A stretch of DNA of 64,000 nucleotides, taken from contig NZ_UTVH01000034.1 of assembly GCF_900585905.1 (NCBI RefSeq), forward strand, positions 434,001-498,000. The letters are read 5' to 3'. Within the stretch, counting starts at the first letter, position 1. Every line of letters begins with the position of its first letter. The notes beneath the pieces are model-generated. The model was given only the letters and a program-made list of their open reading frames with translations. It had not been told where the DNA came from and did no database searches. Of this stretch, positions 49,914 to 61,841 are shown in pieces. The translations under genes and the position numbers were made by a program. The stretch is from Pseudomonas viridiflava (lineage in GTDB: Bacteria; Pseudomonadota; Gammaproteobacteria; Pseudomonadales; Pseudomonadaceae).

Positions 49914-50171
49914 TTACTTGGTTGTTGCGGGATCCTGGGTCTTGCCAGCAGCTTCCTGCGAACGCTGTTGAGCGGCTTCCGCGTTTTTCTGTGCGGCTTC
50001 CTGGCTCTCTTTGGCAGCGTCGTTCACTTTATCCTGAGCTTTCTGCATGGACTCCTGGGACTGTTCGGCGGCCTTGTTGGCGTCTTGTTGAGTGTTCTCG
50101 GACTTCTTGTCGCAAGCGGCGAGGCCGAGGGTGGCAGAAAGCATCAAGGCATAAGCCAAAGTATTGCGCAT
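49914..50171 (-). CDS. Small helical lipoprotein
   Basis: An 85-residue protein: signal II peptide with lipobox LAAC (Cys20), then a short, very polar, Ala/Gln/Lys/Glu-rich helix (repeats of the type KAQDKVNDAAKESQEAAQK). This resembles small abundant envelope lipoproteins with a coiled coil, but no family can be named safely. AAGGAG lies 8 nt before the ATG. Confidence 0.85.
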   Translation of the reverse strand: MRNTLAYALMLSATLGLAACDKKSENTQQDANKAAEQSQESMQKAQDKVNDAAKESQEAAQKNAEAAQQRSQEAAGKTQDPATTK

Positions 50172-50390
50172 GGGGTGTTTCTCCTTATTGATTAGCTACG
50201 AGGCTAAGAACGCTGAGCGCTGACTTAAGTTCCAGTCAATCTGCCGACCCTTTCAATTTGTTTATCAACCTCTTAACGCGGGGCCGGGCAGGGCGTCAGG
50301 GTTCTGGCAGTGACCCGTGGGGATTTGCCGGTTGGCAGCTGCGTTCATGGACGCCTTGCCGCGATCAGCGCGATCGCGCGTGGTTGCGCT

Positions 50391-50418
50391 CTTGAAATCC
50401 GCAACCTCGCCCCCACCT
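50391..50418 (+). promoter_or_regulatory. Sigma-32 heat-shock promoter of htpG
   Basis: -35 CTTGAAA (50391-50397), 13-bp spacer, -10 CCCCACCT (50411-50418), matching CCCCATNT at 6 of the 7 fixed positions. It lies 68 bp before htpG and has the same -35 and spacer length as the ibpA promoter. No other feature is seen in the rest of the gap 50172-50485. Confidence 0.8.
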
Positions 50419-50485
50419 TGTTGACAACCCGCCCTTCGACGCCAGCGCCGGAGGGCTTATGCCATCTGATTGGAGTTTGATGACC

Positions 50486-52390
50486 ATGAGTGTGGAAACT
50501 CAAAAGGAAACCCTGGGCTTCCAGACCGAGGTGAAGCAGCTGCTGCACCTCATGATCCACTCGCTGTATTCCAACAAGGAAATTTTCCTTCGCGAGTTGA
50601 TCTCCAACGCTTCCGACGCAGTGGACAAATTGCGTTTCGAAGCCTTGGCCAAGCCCGAGTTGCTTGAGGGCGGTGCGGAGCTGAAAATCCGCGTAAGCTT
50701 CGACAAGGAAGCGAAAACCGTCACGCTTGAAGACAACGGTATCGGCATGAGCCGCGAAGATGTGATCACCCATCTGGGTACCATCGCCAAGTCTGGCACT
50801 GCGGATTTCATGAAAAACCTGTCGGGCGATCAGAAAAAGGATTCGCACCTGATCGGTCAGTTCGGCGTGGGCTTCTATTCGGCCTTTATCGTTGCTGATC
50901 AGGTTGAAGTGTTCACCCGTCGCGCCGGCCAGCCTGCCAGCGAGGGCGTGCACTGGTCCTCGCGCGGCGAGGGCGAATTCGAAGTCGCCAACGTCGAGAA
51001 GGCCGAGCGCGGTACGCGTATCGTGCTGCACTTGAAGGGCGCCGAAGACGAGTTTGCCGATGGCTACCGTCTGCGCAACATCATCAAGAAGTACTCCGAT
51101 CACATCGCTTTGCCTATCGAGCTGCCGAAAGAGCAGGCCGCCGCCGAGGGTGAAGAGACGCCAGCGGTGGAGTGGGAAACCGTCAACCGTGCCAGCGCGC
51201 TGTGGACTCGTCCGCGCACCGAGGTGAAGGACGAGGAGTATCAGGAGTTCTACAAGCATGTCGCCCATGACTTCGAGAACCCGCTGACCTGGAGCCACAA
51301 CAAGGTCGAAGGCAAGCTTGAGTACACCTCGCTGCTGTATGTGCCAGCACGTGCTCCGTTCGATCTCTATCAGCGTGAAGCCCCTCGTGGCCTCAAGCTG
51401 TACGTTCAGCGCGTCTTTGTCATGGATCAGGCCGAGTCTTTCCTGCCGCTGTACATGCGTTTCGTCAAGGGCGTGGTCGATTCCAATGACCTTTCGCTGA
51501 ACGTCTCGCGGGAAATTCTGCAGAAAGATCCGATCATCGATTCGATGAAGTCGGCATTGACCAAGCGTGTCCTCGACATGCTGGAAAAACTGGCGAAGAA
51601 CGAGCCTGAGCAATACAAGGGTTTCTGGAAGAACTTCGGTCAGGTCATGAAAGAAGGCCCGGCAGAAGACTTCGCCAACAAGGAAAAAATCGCCGGTCTG
51701 CTGCGCTTCGCGTCTACCCATGAAGACGGCGGTGAGCAAATCGTCTCTCTGGCCGAGTACCTGGCGCGCGCCAAGGAAGGCCAGGACAAGATTTACTACC
51801 TGACCGGCGAAACCTATGCGCAGGTCAAGAACAGCCCGCACCTGGAAGTCTTCCGCAAGAAAGGCATCGAGGTGCTGCTGCTCACTGACCGCATCGACGA
51901 GTGGCTGATGAGCTACCTGAGCGACTTTGACGGCAAGAGCTTCGTTGACGTCGCGCGGGGCGATCTGGACCTGGGCAAGCTTGATTCCGAAGAGGACAAG
52001 AAGGCTCAGGAAGAAGTCGCCAAGGATAAGGAAGGGCTGGTCGAGCGCCTGAAAAACGCGCTCGGCGAGGCTGTCAGCGAGGTGCGTGTGTCCCATCGCC
52101 TGACCGACTCGCCTGCCATCCTGGCCATTGGCGAGGCCGATCTGGGCATGCAGATGCGCCAGATTCTGGAAGCCAGCGGACAGAAAGTGCCGGATTCCAA
52201 GCCGATCTTCGAGTTCAACCCGGCGCACCCGCTGATTGAAAAACTCGATGCCGAGCAGAGCGAAGAGCGCTTCGGCGATCTGTCGCACATCCTGTTCGAT
52301 CAGGCCGCGCTGGCAGCGGGGGACAGCCTCAAGGACCCGGCCGCTTATGTGCGCCGCCTGAACAAGTTGTTGGTAGAGTTGTCGGTTTAA
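50486..52390 (+). CDS. htpG: Hsp90-family molecular chaperone HtpG
   Basis: A 634-residue ATP-driven chaperone. GHKL motifs in the N-domain: [30 protein letters not shown] and [17 protein letters not shown]. The middle domain has the catalytic Arg region (NVSREILQ) and the C-domain dimerises. The start [15 protein letters not shown] at 50486 is the usual one; an ATG two codons earlier is closer to GGAG (4 nt) and cannot be excluded. Controlled by a sigma-32 promoter. Confidence 0.97.
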   Translation: MSVETQKETLGFQTEVKQLLHLMIHSLYSNKEIFLRELISNASDAVDKLRFEALAKPELLEGGAELKIRVSFDKEAKTVTLEDNGIGMSREDVITHLGTIAKSGTADFMKNLSGDQKKDSHLIGQFGVGFYSAFIVADQVEVFTRRAGQPASEGVHWSSRGEGEFEVANVEKAERGTRIVLHLKGAEDEFADGYRLRNIIKKYSDHIALPIELPKEQAAAEGEETPAVEWETVNRASALWTRPRTEVKDEEYQEFYKHVAHDFENPLTWSHNKVEGKLEYTSLLYVPARAPFDLYQREAPRGLKLYVQRVFVMDQAESFLPLYMRFVKGVVDSNDLSLNVSREILQKDPIIDSMKSALTKRVLDMLEKLAKNEPEQYKGFWKNFGQVMKEGPAEDFANKEKIAGLLRFASTHEDGGEQIVSLAEYLARAKEGQDKIYYLTGETYAQVKNSPHLEVFRKKGIEVLLLTDRIDEWLMSYLSDFDGKSFVDVARGDLDLGKLDSEEDKKAQEEVAKDKEGLVERLKNALGEAVSEVRVSHRLTDSPAILAIGEADLGMQMRQILEASGQKVPDSKPIFEFNPAHPLIEKLDAEQSEERFGDLSHILFDQAALAAGDSLKDPAAYVRRLNKLLVELSV

Positions 52391-52405
52391 ACGTCGAACC
52401 ACAGC

Positions 52406-52432
52406 AAACCCGCTTCGGCGGGTTTTCTGTTT
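52406..52432 (+). terminator. Terminator after htpG
   Basis: An 8-bp stem AAACCCGC / GCGGGTTT with a TTCG loop and T-rich tail. Confidence 0.92.
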
Positions 52433-52463
52433 TATAGGGTTTTGTAATCTCCAGGAGTCATTG

Positions 52464-53201
52464 ATGAGCAGCAACATTACTGTGCAGTCCGTTGGCTATC
52501 AGATCGACGGGCAGGAATACGAGAGTCGTCTGGTGTTTGATTCCGGCGACGCTACCGGCTCGCGCCCGGGTTTGTTGATGGCGCCAAACTGGATGGGCGT
52601 CGGTGAGGGTGCCGAGAAGATTGCCCAGGCGGTCGCCGAGCAAGGCTATGTGGTGTTCCTGGTCGACCTCTACGGCAAGAACATCCGTCCGAGCAACAAC
52701 GATGAGGCAGGCGCGGCAATGATGCCGCTCAAGGATGATCGCGCCTTGCTGCGCAAGCGCATGCAGGCGGCCCTGGATCAGCTGTTGGCACAGACTGGCG
52801 GTGGCCGGGTTGATCCGGACAAGCTCGCCGCATTCGGCTTCTGCTTCGGTGGCTGCTGCGCATTGGAACTGGCGCGCACGGGCGCGAACCTGCGTGCGAC
52901 GATCTCGTTCCACGGCACGCTGGATACCCCGAATCCTGCGGATGCGAACAACATCAAAGGCGCTGTACTGGTGCTGCACGGCGCGTCGGATCCATTGGTG
53001 CCTAAAGAGCAGCTGCCAGCGTTTGAGGCTGAAATGAATGCCGCCGGTGTTGATTGGCAGCTACTGAGCTATGGCGGCGCTGTGCATTCCTTCACTGACC
53101 CGCACGCGCAGACGCCAGGCATGATGATGTACGATGAAAAGACCGCCAAGCGCGCCTTCACGTCGATGCATAACCTGCTGGATGAAGTGTTCAAGGGGTG
53201 A
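52464..53201 (+). CDS. Dienelactone hydrolase-family protein
   Basis: A 245-residue alpha/beta hydrolase with the DLH-type Cys nucleophile C127 (GFCFGGCC), D176 (GASDPLVP) and H208 (GGAVHSF), a complete triad. The family hydrolyses dienelactones or other esters in the cytoplasm; no aromatic-degradation genes are near, so the substrate is unknown. AGGAG is 7 nt before the ATG at 52464; the TTG just before it is not needed. Confidence 0.88.
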   Translation: MSSNITVQSVGYQIDGQEYESRLVFDSGDATGSRPGLLMAPNWMGVGEGAEKIAQAVAEQGYVVFLVDLYGKNIRPSNNDEAGAAMMPLKDDRALLRKRMQAALDQLLAQTGGGRVDPDKLAAFGFCFGGCCALELARTGANLRATISFHGTLDTPNPADANNIKGAVLVLHGASDPLVPKEQLPAFEAEMNAAGVDWQLLSYGGAVHSFTDPHAQTPGMMMYDEKTAKRAFTSMHNLLDEVFKG

Positions 53202-53278
53202 TGTTGGCGGTGTGAACTGCTCGGTTAATCGGGTGGGGGCAGTGCAAGGTTGCTCATGCACGGATTAGAGTGCTCCCA

Positions 53279-53313
53279 TTCCCGGCAAAAGCCGGCCCCT
53301 GGGTCAGTCCCAC
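53279..53313. repeat. Degenerate half REP, family 1
   Basis: TTCCCGGCAAAAGCCGGCCC followed by GTCAGTCCCAC is a decayed arm without a partner, between the hydrolase and the fabB terminator. Confidence 0.55.
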
Positions 53314-53340
53314 AGGTCAGTCCTAGATATGCTGGTCATG

Positions 53341-53368
53341 AAAAAACGCCCCGTAGGGCGTTTTTTTC
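53341..53368. terminator. Bidirectional terminator at the fabB 3' end
   Basis: AAAAAACGCCC-CGTA-GGGCGTTTTTT, an 11-bp stem with A and T runs on each side, lies between convergent genes. Confidence 0.93.
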
Positions 53369-53389
53369 AAGCGTAACCAGCAGCCGGAT

Positions 53390-54610
53390 TTACTTGCCCT
53401 GCCAGCGCTTGAGCACCAGTGTTGCGTTGGTGCCACCGAAGCCGAAGCTGTTGCTCATGACCTGATCGATCTTGGCATCTTCGCGGGTCTTGAGCAGGAT
53501 CGGCATGTCGGCAATTGCCGGGTCCAGCTCGTCGATGTTGGCCGAACCGGCGATGAAGTTGCCTTCCATCATCAGCAGGCAGTAGATCGCTTCGTGCACG
53601 CCAGCGGCGCCTAGGGAGTGACCCGAGAGGCTCTTGGTGGAGCTGATGGCCGGTGCGTTGGTACCGAACACTTCACGCACGCCTTCCATTTCCTTGGCAT
53701 CGCCAACCGGAGTGGAAGTGCCGTGGGTGTTGAGGTAGTCGATAGGGCCCTCGACCGTGGACATGGCCATCTGCATGCAACGAATCGCGCCTTCACCGCT
53801 TGGCGCGACCATGTCGTAGCCGTCAGACGTGGCGCCATAGCCAACGATTTCAGCGTAGATTTTGGCGCCGCGAGCCAGTGCGTGCTCCAGCTCCTCGACC
53901 ACCACCATGCCGCCACCGCCTGCGATCACGAAGCCGTCACGGTCCTTGTCGTAGGCGCGGGAGGCTTTCTCCGGCGTTTCGTTGTACTGGCTGGACAGCG
54001 CGCCCATGGCGTCGAACAGGAACGACTGGCTCCAGTGCTCCTCTTCACCACCACCGGCGAAGACGATGTCCTGCTTGCCCATCTGGATCTGCTCGACCGC
54101 AGTACCGATGCAGTGAGCACTGGTGGCGCAGGCAGAGGAGATCGAGTAGTTCAGGCCCTTGATCTTGAACGGAGTCGCCAGGCATGCCGAAACGGTGCTG
54201 CCCATGGTGCGGGTAACGCGATAAGGGCCGACACGCTTCACGCCTTTTTCACGCAGGATGTCCAGCGCTTCCATCTGGTTCAGCGTCGACGCGCCGCCGC
54301 TGCCGGCGATCAGGCCGGTGCGCGGGTTGGACACTTGCTCATCACTCAGACCAGCGTCAACGATGGCGTCTTTCATGGCCAGGTATGCATAACCTGCAGC
54401 GTGGCCGACAAAGCGATAGATCTTGCGATCGATCAGCTCTTCCAGGTTGATATCGATGGAACCGGATACCTGGCTGCGCAGGCCCATTTCGGCATATTCC
54501 GGGTTGAAACGGATGCCCGGGCGGCTAGCACGCAGGTTGGCGGAGACGGTCTCTTTGTCATTGCCCAGACACGAAACGATGCCCAGACCAGTGATAACGA
54601 CGCGGCGCAT
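53390..54610 (-). CDS. fabB: 3-oxoacyl-ACP synthase I
   Basis: A 406-residue condensing enzyme that elongates unsaturated acyl-ACP. The Cys nucleophile is C161 ([12 protein letters not shown]), and the two His are in [11 protein letters not shown] and [11 protein letters not shown]. The pairing with fabA marks it as FabB rather than FabF. Its ATG lies 10 bp after the fabA stop, so they are cotranscribed. Confidence 0.96.
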   Translation of the reverse strand: MRRVVITGLGIVSCLGNDKETVSANLRASRPGIRFNPEYAEMGLRSQVSGSIDINLEELIDRKIYRFVGHAAGYAYLAMKDAIVDAGLSDEQVSNPRTGLIAGSGGASTLNQMEALDILREKGVKRVGPYRVTRTMGSTVSACLATPFKIKGLNYSISSACATSAHCIGTAVEQIQMGKQDIVFAGGGEEEHWSQSFLFDAMGALSSQYNETPEKASRAYDKDRDGFVIAGGGGMVVVEELEHALARGAKIYAEIVGYGATSDGYDMVAPSGEGAIRCMQMAMSTVEGPIDYLNTHGTSTPVGDAKEMEGVREVFGTNAPAISSTKSLSGHSLGAAGVHEAIYCLLMMEGNFIAGSANIDELDPAIADMPILLKTREDAKIDQVMSNSFGFGGTNATLVLKRWQGK

Positions 54611-54620
54611 GCGGATACCC

Positions 54621-55136
54621 TTAGAAGTTGTCAGTGGAGGTGAACACGCCGACGCGAAGGCCTTCGGCGGTATAGATTTCGCGACCGTCGACGGTCACCG
54701 AGCCATCAGCAATGGCCAGGTTCAACTTGCCTTTGAGGACGCGTTTGATCTGAATGTTATAGGTGACTTTCCTGGCCGTAGGCAGGACCTGGCCGAAAAA
54801 CTTCACTTCGCCGGAGCCCAATGCGCGCCCGCGGCCTGGCAGGCCCTGCCAGCCAAGAAAGAAGCCGACCAGCTGCCACATGGCATCGAGGCCCAGACAG
54901 CCTGGCATGACCGGATCGCCTTCGAAGTGACAGGCAAAGAACCAGAGGTCAGGATTGATATCCAGCTCAGCAACCAACTCACCTTTGCCGTACTTGCCAC
55001 CCTCTTCGCTGATGTGGGTGATGCGATCAACCATCAGCATGTTAGGGGCGGGCAGTTGCGCGTTACCTGGGCCGAACAGCTCGCCGCGACTACAGCGCAG
55101 CAAGTCTTCCCGGGTAAAGGCGTTTTGTTTGGTCAT
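54621..55136 (-). CDS. fabA: 3-hydroxydecanoyl-ACP dehydratase/isomerase
   Basis: A 171-residue hotdog enzyme that introduces the cis double bond in anaerobic unsaturated fatty-acid synthesis. The active site H70 ([13 protein letters not shown]) and D84 (GLDAMWQ) match E. coli numbering exactly. It is the first gene of fabAB, with a palindrome upstream that may be an operator. Confidence 0.97.
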   Translation of the reverse strand: MTKQNAFTREDLLRCSRGELFGPGNAQLPAPNMLMVDRITHISEEGGKYGKGELVAELDINPDLWFFACHFEGDPVMPGCLGLDAMWQLVGFFLGWQGLPGRGRALGSGEVKFFGQVLPTARKVTYNIQIKRVLKGKLNLAIADGSVTVDGREIYTAEGLRVGVFTSTDNF

Positions 55137-55283
55137 GCGAGCTCCTCAATAATCTTGTGCGACAGGGCAGGGCGTCGTGTGCCCGGCAAGCCGATCCTGG
55201 CGGAATGATTCGCCTGGGGTCTGCCGTCAGCCTACTCATAGACTGTTGCGTTGTAGTGAAAGTCACAGCACAAGAGGAATCAA

Positions 55284-55299
55284 AGTACACTTGTGCACT
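55284..55299. promoter_or_regulatory. Palindrome upstream of fabA, possible DesT-type operator
   Basis: AGTACAC-TT-GTGCACT, 7-bp arms with one mismatch, 148 bp before the fabA start. In P. aeruginosa the TetR regulator DesT binds a palindrome in the fabAB promoter. I do not recall its exact sequence, so the link is by position and symmetry. Confidence 0.4.
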
Positions 55300-55356
55300 G
55301 AAATTTGCCACCCAGCCGAAGCCGATGGTCGATTTGGCTGACAAGACTGCCGCAAT

Positions 55357-57288
<1,932 letters not shown>

Positions 57289-57543
57289 GGCAGGTGCACC
57301 TCTGGCCGATGGCGCAGGCGTGCGGTCCTCGGAACTGCGGGGAACGCGGCGATGAAACGCTGCGCTGTGGTCAGGTAATCCATATGTATGTTTTCGCTGC
57401 CTGCGCCATGGGTGACGCGCATGTTAACCGAGACACGCGCCATTGCCATGCCGTCTGATGCCACTTAATGTCACTGGCCGCTGGCGCAACCGGCCGTATA
57501 ATGCGGCCATTGCCAGATCAGTTGGCCCAGGGTGGATTTTTTT

Positions 57544-58569
57544 ATGAATACACAGCAACCCGTTGCGGTGCTTGGTGGCGGCAGTTTCGGTACCGCAGTC
57601 GCCAATCTGCTGGCGCAGAACGGTCATCCGGTCCGTCAGTGGATGCGCGATCCCGAGCAGGCCGAGTCCATCCGTGTCAACCGGGAAAACCCGCGCTACC
57701 TCAAAGGTATCAAGGTGTTGCCGCTGGTTGAGCCAGTGACGGATCTGGCCGCCACGCTGGACGCCTGCGAACTGGTGTTCGTAGCCCTGCCGTCCAGCGC
57801 GCTGCGCAGCGTGCTTGCTGCACAGGTTCAGCGCCTGAGCGGCAAGATGCTGGTCAGCCTGACCAAGGGTATCGAGGCGCAGACGTTCAAGCTGATGAGC
57901 CAGATCCTCGAAGAGATTGCCCCCGATGCGCGCATCGGCGTGCTTTCCGGGCCGAACCTGGCGCGGGAGATCGCCGAGCACGCGCTGACCGCCACGGTGG
58001 TTGCCAGCGAAGACGAGGCGCTGTGCCAGCAGGTTCAGGCCACGCTGCACGGTCGCACCTTTCGCGTGTATGCCAGCACTGACCGGTTTGGCGTGGAGAT
58101 GGGCGGGGCGCTCAAGAACGTCTATGCGATCATCGCCGGGATGGCGGTCGCCCTGGACATGGGCGAGAACACCAAGAGCATGCTGATCACCCGCGCGCTG
58201 GCCGAAATGACCCGCTTTGCCGTGAGTCAGGGCGCCAACCCGATGACCTATCTGGGCCTTGCCGGGGTGGGCGATTTGATGGTCACCTGCTCGTCAGCCA
58301 AAAGCCGCAATTACCAGGTGGGTTTCGCCCTGGGCCAGGGCCTGAGCCTGGACGAGGCGGTCAATCGTCTGGGCGAGGTGGCCGAAGGGGTCAATACGCT
58401 CAAGGTGCTCAAGGCCAAGGCGCAGGAGCTGCAGGTCTACATGCCTCTGGTCGCAGGCCTGCATGCCATTCTGTTCGAGGGCCGCACGCTGGCTCAGGTG
58501 ATCGAACTGCTGATGCGCGCCGAACCCAAGACCGATGTGGATTTTATTTCCATGACCGATTTCAACTGA
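57544..58569 (+). CDS. gpsA: Glycerol-3-phosphate dehydrogenase [NAD(P)+]
   Basis: A 341-residue cytoplasmic enzyme reducing dihydroxyacetone phosphate to sn-glycerol 3-phosphate for phospholipids. Rossmann loop [15 protein letters not shown], catalytic Lys in [15 protein letters not shown], and [14 protein letters not shown]. The ATG at 57544 (MNTQQPV) is used; a GTG four codons earlier is less likely. A TATAAT at 57497 may be its -10, but no good -35 is seen. Confidence 0.95.
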   Translation: MNTQQPVAVLGGGSFGTAVANLLAQNGHPVRQWMRDPEQAESIRVNRENPRYLKGIKVLPLVEPVTDLAATLDACELVFVALPSSALRSVLAAQVQRLSGKMLVSLTKGIEAQTFKLMSQILEEIAPDARIGVLSGPNLAREIAEHALTATVVASEDEALCQQVQATLHGRTFRVYASTDRFGVEMGGALKNVYAIIAGMAVALDMGENTKSMLITRALAEMTRFAVSQGANPMTYLGLAGVGDLMVTCSSAKSRNYQVGFALGQGLSLDEAVNRLGEVAEGVNTLKVLKAKAQELQVYMPLVAGLHAILFEGRTLAQVIELLMRAEPKTDVDFISMTDFN

Positions 58570-58590
58570 ACTGCTCGCCGGGAGAATGGC

Positions 58591-58947
58591 TTGAACGACT
58601 CGACATTGATGCAGCGCGAATCCATCGTCCTGCGCATCATCTGGATGCTGCTGTTTCTGGTGATCTGGCAGCTGGCCGTGGTGCTGCTGGCCGGGGTTGT
58701 GCTGGTGCAACTGGGCTACCGCCTGATCGATGGCGCGCCCAGTGCGGGCCTGATGAACCTGGGTGACAGCCTGAGCCAGTACCTGGCGCAGATCGGCCGC
58801 TTCGGCAGTTTTCACAGCGACCAGAAACCGTGGCCGTTTGCCGATTGGCCGGCGGCGCGGGTGCCTGATGGGGAGGTGCCACACGCCGCTGCACCGGTGG
58901 TAGCGCCTGTCGTGGAGCCAGTGCGCAATGAGGCGCCCAAGTCATGA
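58591..58947 (+). CDS. DUF4389 membrane protein
   Basis: A 118-residue protein with one or two membrane segments (about 14-45, IIWMLLFLVIWQLAVVLLAGVVLVQLGY) and a Pro/Ala/Val-rich C-terminal tail. The start is a TTG at 58591 with GGGAG 6-7 nt upstream; the ATG just before it stops after two codons. The stop overlaps the sixA start (ATGA). The function is unknown. Confidence 0.85.
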   Translation: MNDSTLMQRESIVLRIIWMLLFLVIWQLAVVLLAGVVLVQLGYRLIDGAPSAGLMNLGDSLSQYLAQIGRFGSFHSDQKPWPFADWPAARVPDGEVPHAAAPVVAPVVEPVRNEAPKS

Positions 58948-59399
58948 AGGTCTGGGTAATGCGCCACGGCGAAGCCCAGGGCAGGGCGCGCACCGATGCC
59001 GAACGCGAGCTGACGGCCCACGGTCGCGATGAAGTGCTGCAAAGCGCGACTCATCTGATCGACAAGCCTGCGCCGCTGATCATCGCCAGCCCCTACGTGC
59101 GCACGCGGCAAACCGCGCAGCTGGTGCGCGAGGCGCTGGGCCTGAGCGGCGAAATCGTTATTGCGCCGTGGCTGACCCCCGAAAGCGACCCCGATCAGGT
59201 GTTGCGCACACTTGACGGTCATCTGGCCGAACATGTTCTGCTGGTCAGTCATCAGCCCCTGGTGGGCGCGCTGATCGGCCTTGCCGTGCACGGCCATCGC
59301 CAGCAACCGCAACCCATGAGCACTGCCAGCCTGGCGGAACTTGAAGGCGAGCTGCCACTGGCCGGGGGCATGCAATTGCTGAGCATACGGCACGTCTGA
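58944..59399 (+). CDS. sixA: Phosphohistidine phosphatase SixA
   Basis: A 151-residue histidine phosphatase. The RHG motif R7-H8-G9-E10 lies at the N-terminus, and a second His is in LLVSHQPLVGAL. The short length is that of SixA. In E. coli SixA removes phosphate from His of HPt-type proteins and PtsN-system components. It is coupled by ATGA to the DUF4389 gene. Confidence 0.92.
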   Translation: MKVWVMRHGEAQGRARTDAERELTAHGRDEVLQSATHLIDKPAPLIIASPYVRTRQTAQLVREALGLSGEIVIAPWLTPESDPDQVLRTLDGHLAEHVLLVSHQPLVGALIGLAVHGHRQQPQPMSTASLAELEGELPLAGGMQLLSIRHV

Positions 59400-59472
59400 C
59401 CCTGGCTTGACGGGCGCGCTCTGGCGGTACACGGACGACACACGATTCAACAACCAACAACAAGGACTGACC

Positions 59473-59916
59473 ATGAGCCTGTGGCATACAACGCCTGATC
59501 TGAACCAACTAAACGCCAACAGCAAAAACACGATTCTGGAATGGCTGGACATACGTTTCGAATCCTTCACGGACGATTCGCTCACCGCCAGCATGGTGAT
59601 CGACCACCGCACCCACCAGCCCTACGGCCTGCTGCATGGCGGGGCGTCTGTGGTGCTGGCGGAGTCAGTGGGTTCGTCTGCCAGCTACCTGTGTATCGAC
59701 ACCAGTCAATACTTCTGCGTCGGTCTGGAGGTCAACGCCAACCACCTGCGCGGTCTGCGCAGTGGTCGGGTGACGGCCGTGGCGCGCCCGGTGCACATCG
59801 GTCGCACCACCCACGTCTGGGATATCCGCCTGACCAGCGAGGACGGCAAGACCAGCTGCATTTCCCGCCTCACGGTAGCCATTGTGCCACTGGGTCAGCA
59901 GCCTACTGAGCGCTGA
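59473..59916 (+). CDS. Hotdog-fold thioesterase (PaaI/YdiI type)
   Basis: A 147-residue protein. GLLHGGASVVLAESVGS carries the conserved HGG (H55) and catalytic Glu64 of the PaaI/YdiI branch, which hydrolyses aryl- or acyl-CoA thioesters. The ATG at 59473 follows AAGGA. It shares the hotdog fold but not the active-site layout with the thioesterase at 9294-9755. Confidence 0.9.
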   Translation: MSLWHTTPDLNQLNANSKNTILEWLDIRFESFTDDSLTASMVIDHRTHQPYGLLHGGASVVLAESVGSSASYLCIDTSQYFCVGLEVNANHLRGLRSGRVTAVARPVHIGRTTHVWDIRLTSEDGKTSCISRLTVAIVPLGQQPTER

Positions 59917-60071
59917 CTTCCATGCTGACGCCTGTCGCGCCCCTGCTGCCCGGCTTGCATGACCGGAGTGCCGTCTGCGATGGCAGTTCCAGTCATTGCC
60001 GAGCTGGTCCGGCGCTGCGCACAATTGCACCTGGCTCTCTCCTCTGATTCTTCCCCTCTGGATGTCCGGGT

Positions 60072-60869
60072 ATGTCGCAACAGGTGTTTTTTGCCCACGC
60101 CAACGGTTTCCCCTCTGCCACCTACGGCAAGCTCTTTAACGCCCTTGGCTCGGACTATTGCGTCAGTCATCTGGAGCAGCATGCTCACGACCCGCGCTTT
60201 CCAGTGGATGACAACTGGCTCAATCTGGTCGACGAGCTGATTCATCACCTGCGTGAGCTGGCGCAACCGGTCTGGGGGGTTGGTCATTCCCTGGGCGGGG
60301 TGTTGCATTTTCACGCCGCTCTGCGTTGCCCCGAACTTTATCGCGGGGTGGTGATGCTTGATTCGCCAGTGTTGACGCTGGCCGATCAATGGATGATCCG
60401 TGCTGCCAAGCGCTTCGGTTTCATTGACCACATCACGCCAGCCGCACGTACCCTGGGGCGGCGCGATGCCTTTACCGATCTGGAAGCGGCGCGGCGCTAT
60501 TTTTCCAGCAAAACGCTGTTTCGCCGCTTCGATCCGGAATGTCTGGAGGCCTATCTGCTGCACGGCCTGCAGAGTGATGGCGAGCACCTGCGCCTGCGTT
60601 TCGATCCCGCCACCGAGATCAGCATCTACCGCAGTGTGCCGCATACCCGCCCAGGCCAATCGGCCCAGCTCAAAGTGCCGCTGGCCATGGTGCGCGGCGA
60701 GCAGAGCCGGGTGGTGATGCGCCATCACGCGCGCTCGGTCAGACGCCTGCCGTTGGGCGAATACCTGTCGATGCCGGGCGGGCACATGTTCCCCCTCGAA
60801 CAGCCGGATGCCACCGCGCAGTTGCTCAAGTCACTGTTCAATCGCTGGGCCGCCGGGGCTGGCACATGA
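60072..60869 (+). CDS. Alpha/beta-fold hydrolase
   Basis: A 265-residue serine hydrolase with nucleophile S73 in GHSLGG and a C-terminal His in MPGGHMFPLEQPD. The N-terminus FFAHANGFPSATYGK has the HANG oxyanion turn. Its stop overlaps the next hydrolase start (ATGA). The substrate is unknown. Confidence 0.87.
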   Translation: MSQQVFFAHANGFPSATYGKLFNALGSDYCVSHLEQHAHDPRFPVDDNWLNLVDELIHHLRELAQPVWGVGHSLGGVLHFHAALRCPELYRGVVMLDSPVLTLADQWMIRAAKRFGFIDHITPAARTLGRRDAFTDLEAARRYFSSKTLFRRFDPECLEAYLLHGLQSDGEHLRLRFDPATEISIYRSVPHTRPGQSAQLKVPLAMVRGEQSRVVMRHHARSVRRLPLGEYLSMPGGHMFPLEQPDATAQLLKSLFNRWAAGAGT

Positions 60870-61720
60870 GCCGTCCGGTCGAAGAGGTGCGCCTGACATT
60901 GCCGCACATCGAGCTGGCGGCTCATCTCTATGGCCCCGAAGATGGGCAGCCGGTGATTGCCTTGCATGGCTGGCTCGACAATGCCAACAGCTTTGCGCGT
61001 CTGGCGCCCAGGCTTGAGGGTATGCGCATCGTTGCCCTTGATCTGGCCGGGCACGGCCATTCCGCCCACCGCCCGGCAGGCGCCGGTTATTCGCTGCCGG
61101 ACTACGTGTTCGATGTCGTGCAGGCGGCCGAACAACTGGGCTGGCAGCGTTTTTCATTGCTGGGGCATTCTCTGGGCGCGATTATTGCGGTGTTTCTCGC
61201 CGCTGCACTGCCTGAGCGGATTGAACGCTTGGCCTTGATCGATGGCCTGACGCCGCCCACTGGCGAGGCCGACCTCGCGCCGCAGCAACTGGGCAAGTCA
61301 CTGCAAGCTCATCTGCGTCTGCAAGGCAAGCCCAAACCGGTCTATCAGGATCAGCAACAGGCGGTGCGTGCGCGCATGAGCGGCGCCATCGCCGTGACTG
61401 AGGACGCTGCCCAATTGCTCGCCCAGCGGGGTCTGATGCCAGTGCCAGGCGGCTATACCTGGCGCAGCGACAATCGCCTGACCCTGCCTTCGGCGTTGCG
61501 TATCACCGAGCAGCAGGCCCTGGCATTTGTCGAAGCGATTCGCTGTCCGACACATCTGGTAGTAGCTTCGCAAGGACTGTTGGCGAGGCATCATCAGCTG
61601 CTTGAGCGGCTGCCTTTTTGCGTCACAACCCTGGCCGGGGGGCACCATCTGCACCTCAACGACGAGTCGGGCGCCGACGCTGTTGCAGACTGTTTCAATC
61701 GCTTCTTCAGCGCGCCTTGA
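60866..61720 (+). CDS. Alpha/beta-fold hydrolase
   Basis: A 284-residue protein. HGW oxyanion turn (34-36), DLAGHGHS, nucleophile S102 (GHSLGA), C-terminal GGHHLHLND His. It is coupled by ATGA to the hydrolase before it; the two are not obvious duplicates beyond the shared fold. The substrate is unknown. Confidence 0.87.
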   Translation: MSRPVEEVRLTLPHIELAAHLYGPEDGQPVIALHGWLDNANSFARLAPRLEGMRIVALDLAGHGHSAHRPAGAGYSLPDYVFDVVQAAEQLGWQRFSLLGHSLGAIIAVFLAAALPERIERLALIDGLTPPTGEADLAPQQLGKSLQAHLRLQGKPKPVYQDQQQAVRARMSGAIAVTEDAAQLLAQRGLMPVPGGYTWRSDNRLTLPSALRITEQQALAFVEAIRCPTHLVVASQGLLARHHQLLERLPFCVTTLAGGHHLHLNDESGADAVADCFNRFFSAP

Positions 61721-61769
61721 CTTGCGGCAGGCAACTGCCGACGCTGGGCGGGTTGAAACAGGAATAATC

Positions 61770-61841
61770 ATGATGGATCTATGTACTGCTGTCGCACGTT
61801 GCAACATGCCTTGTCCTCCCGCTCCGGCGTTGCTGCGATGA
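61770..61841 (+). CDS. Possible 23-residue leader ORF coupled to the DUF4892 gene
   Basis: ATG ATG GAT ... reads 23 codons with three Cys and ends in a TGA that overlaps the next start as ATGA. AGGA lies 7 nt before its ATG, whereas the next gene has no Shine-Dalgarno of its own. This suggests that ribosomes enter here and re-start on the downstream gene. There is no evidence that the peptide itself has a function. Confidence 0.4.
   Translation: MMDLCTAVARCNMPCPPAPALLR

Noticed and set aside
50345..52477. 710-codon open frame antisense to htpG
   Set aside because: It lies wholly opposite a conserved gene, has the composition of a reverse-complement shadow in GC-rich DNA, and has no recognisable domain or RBS.
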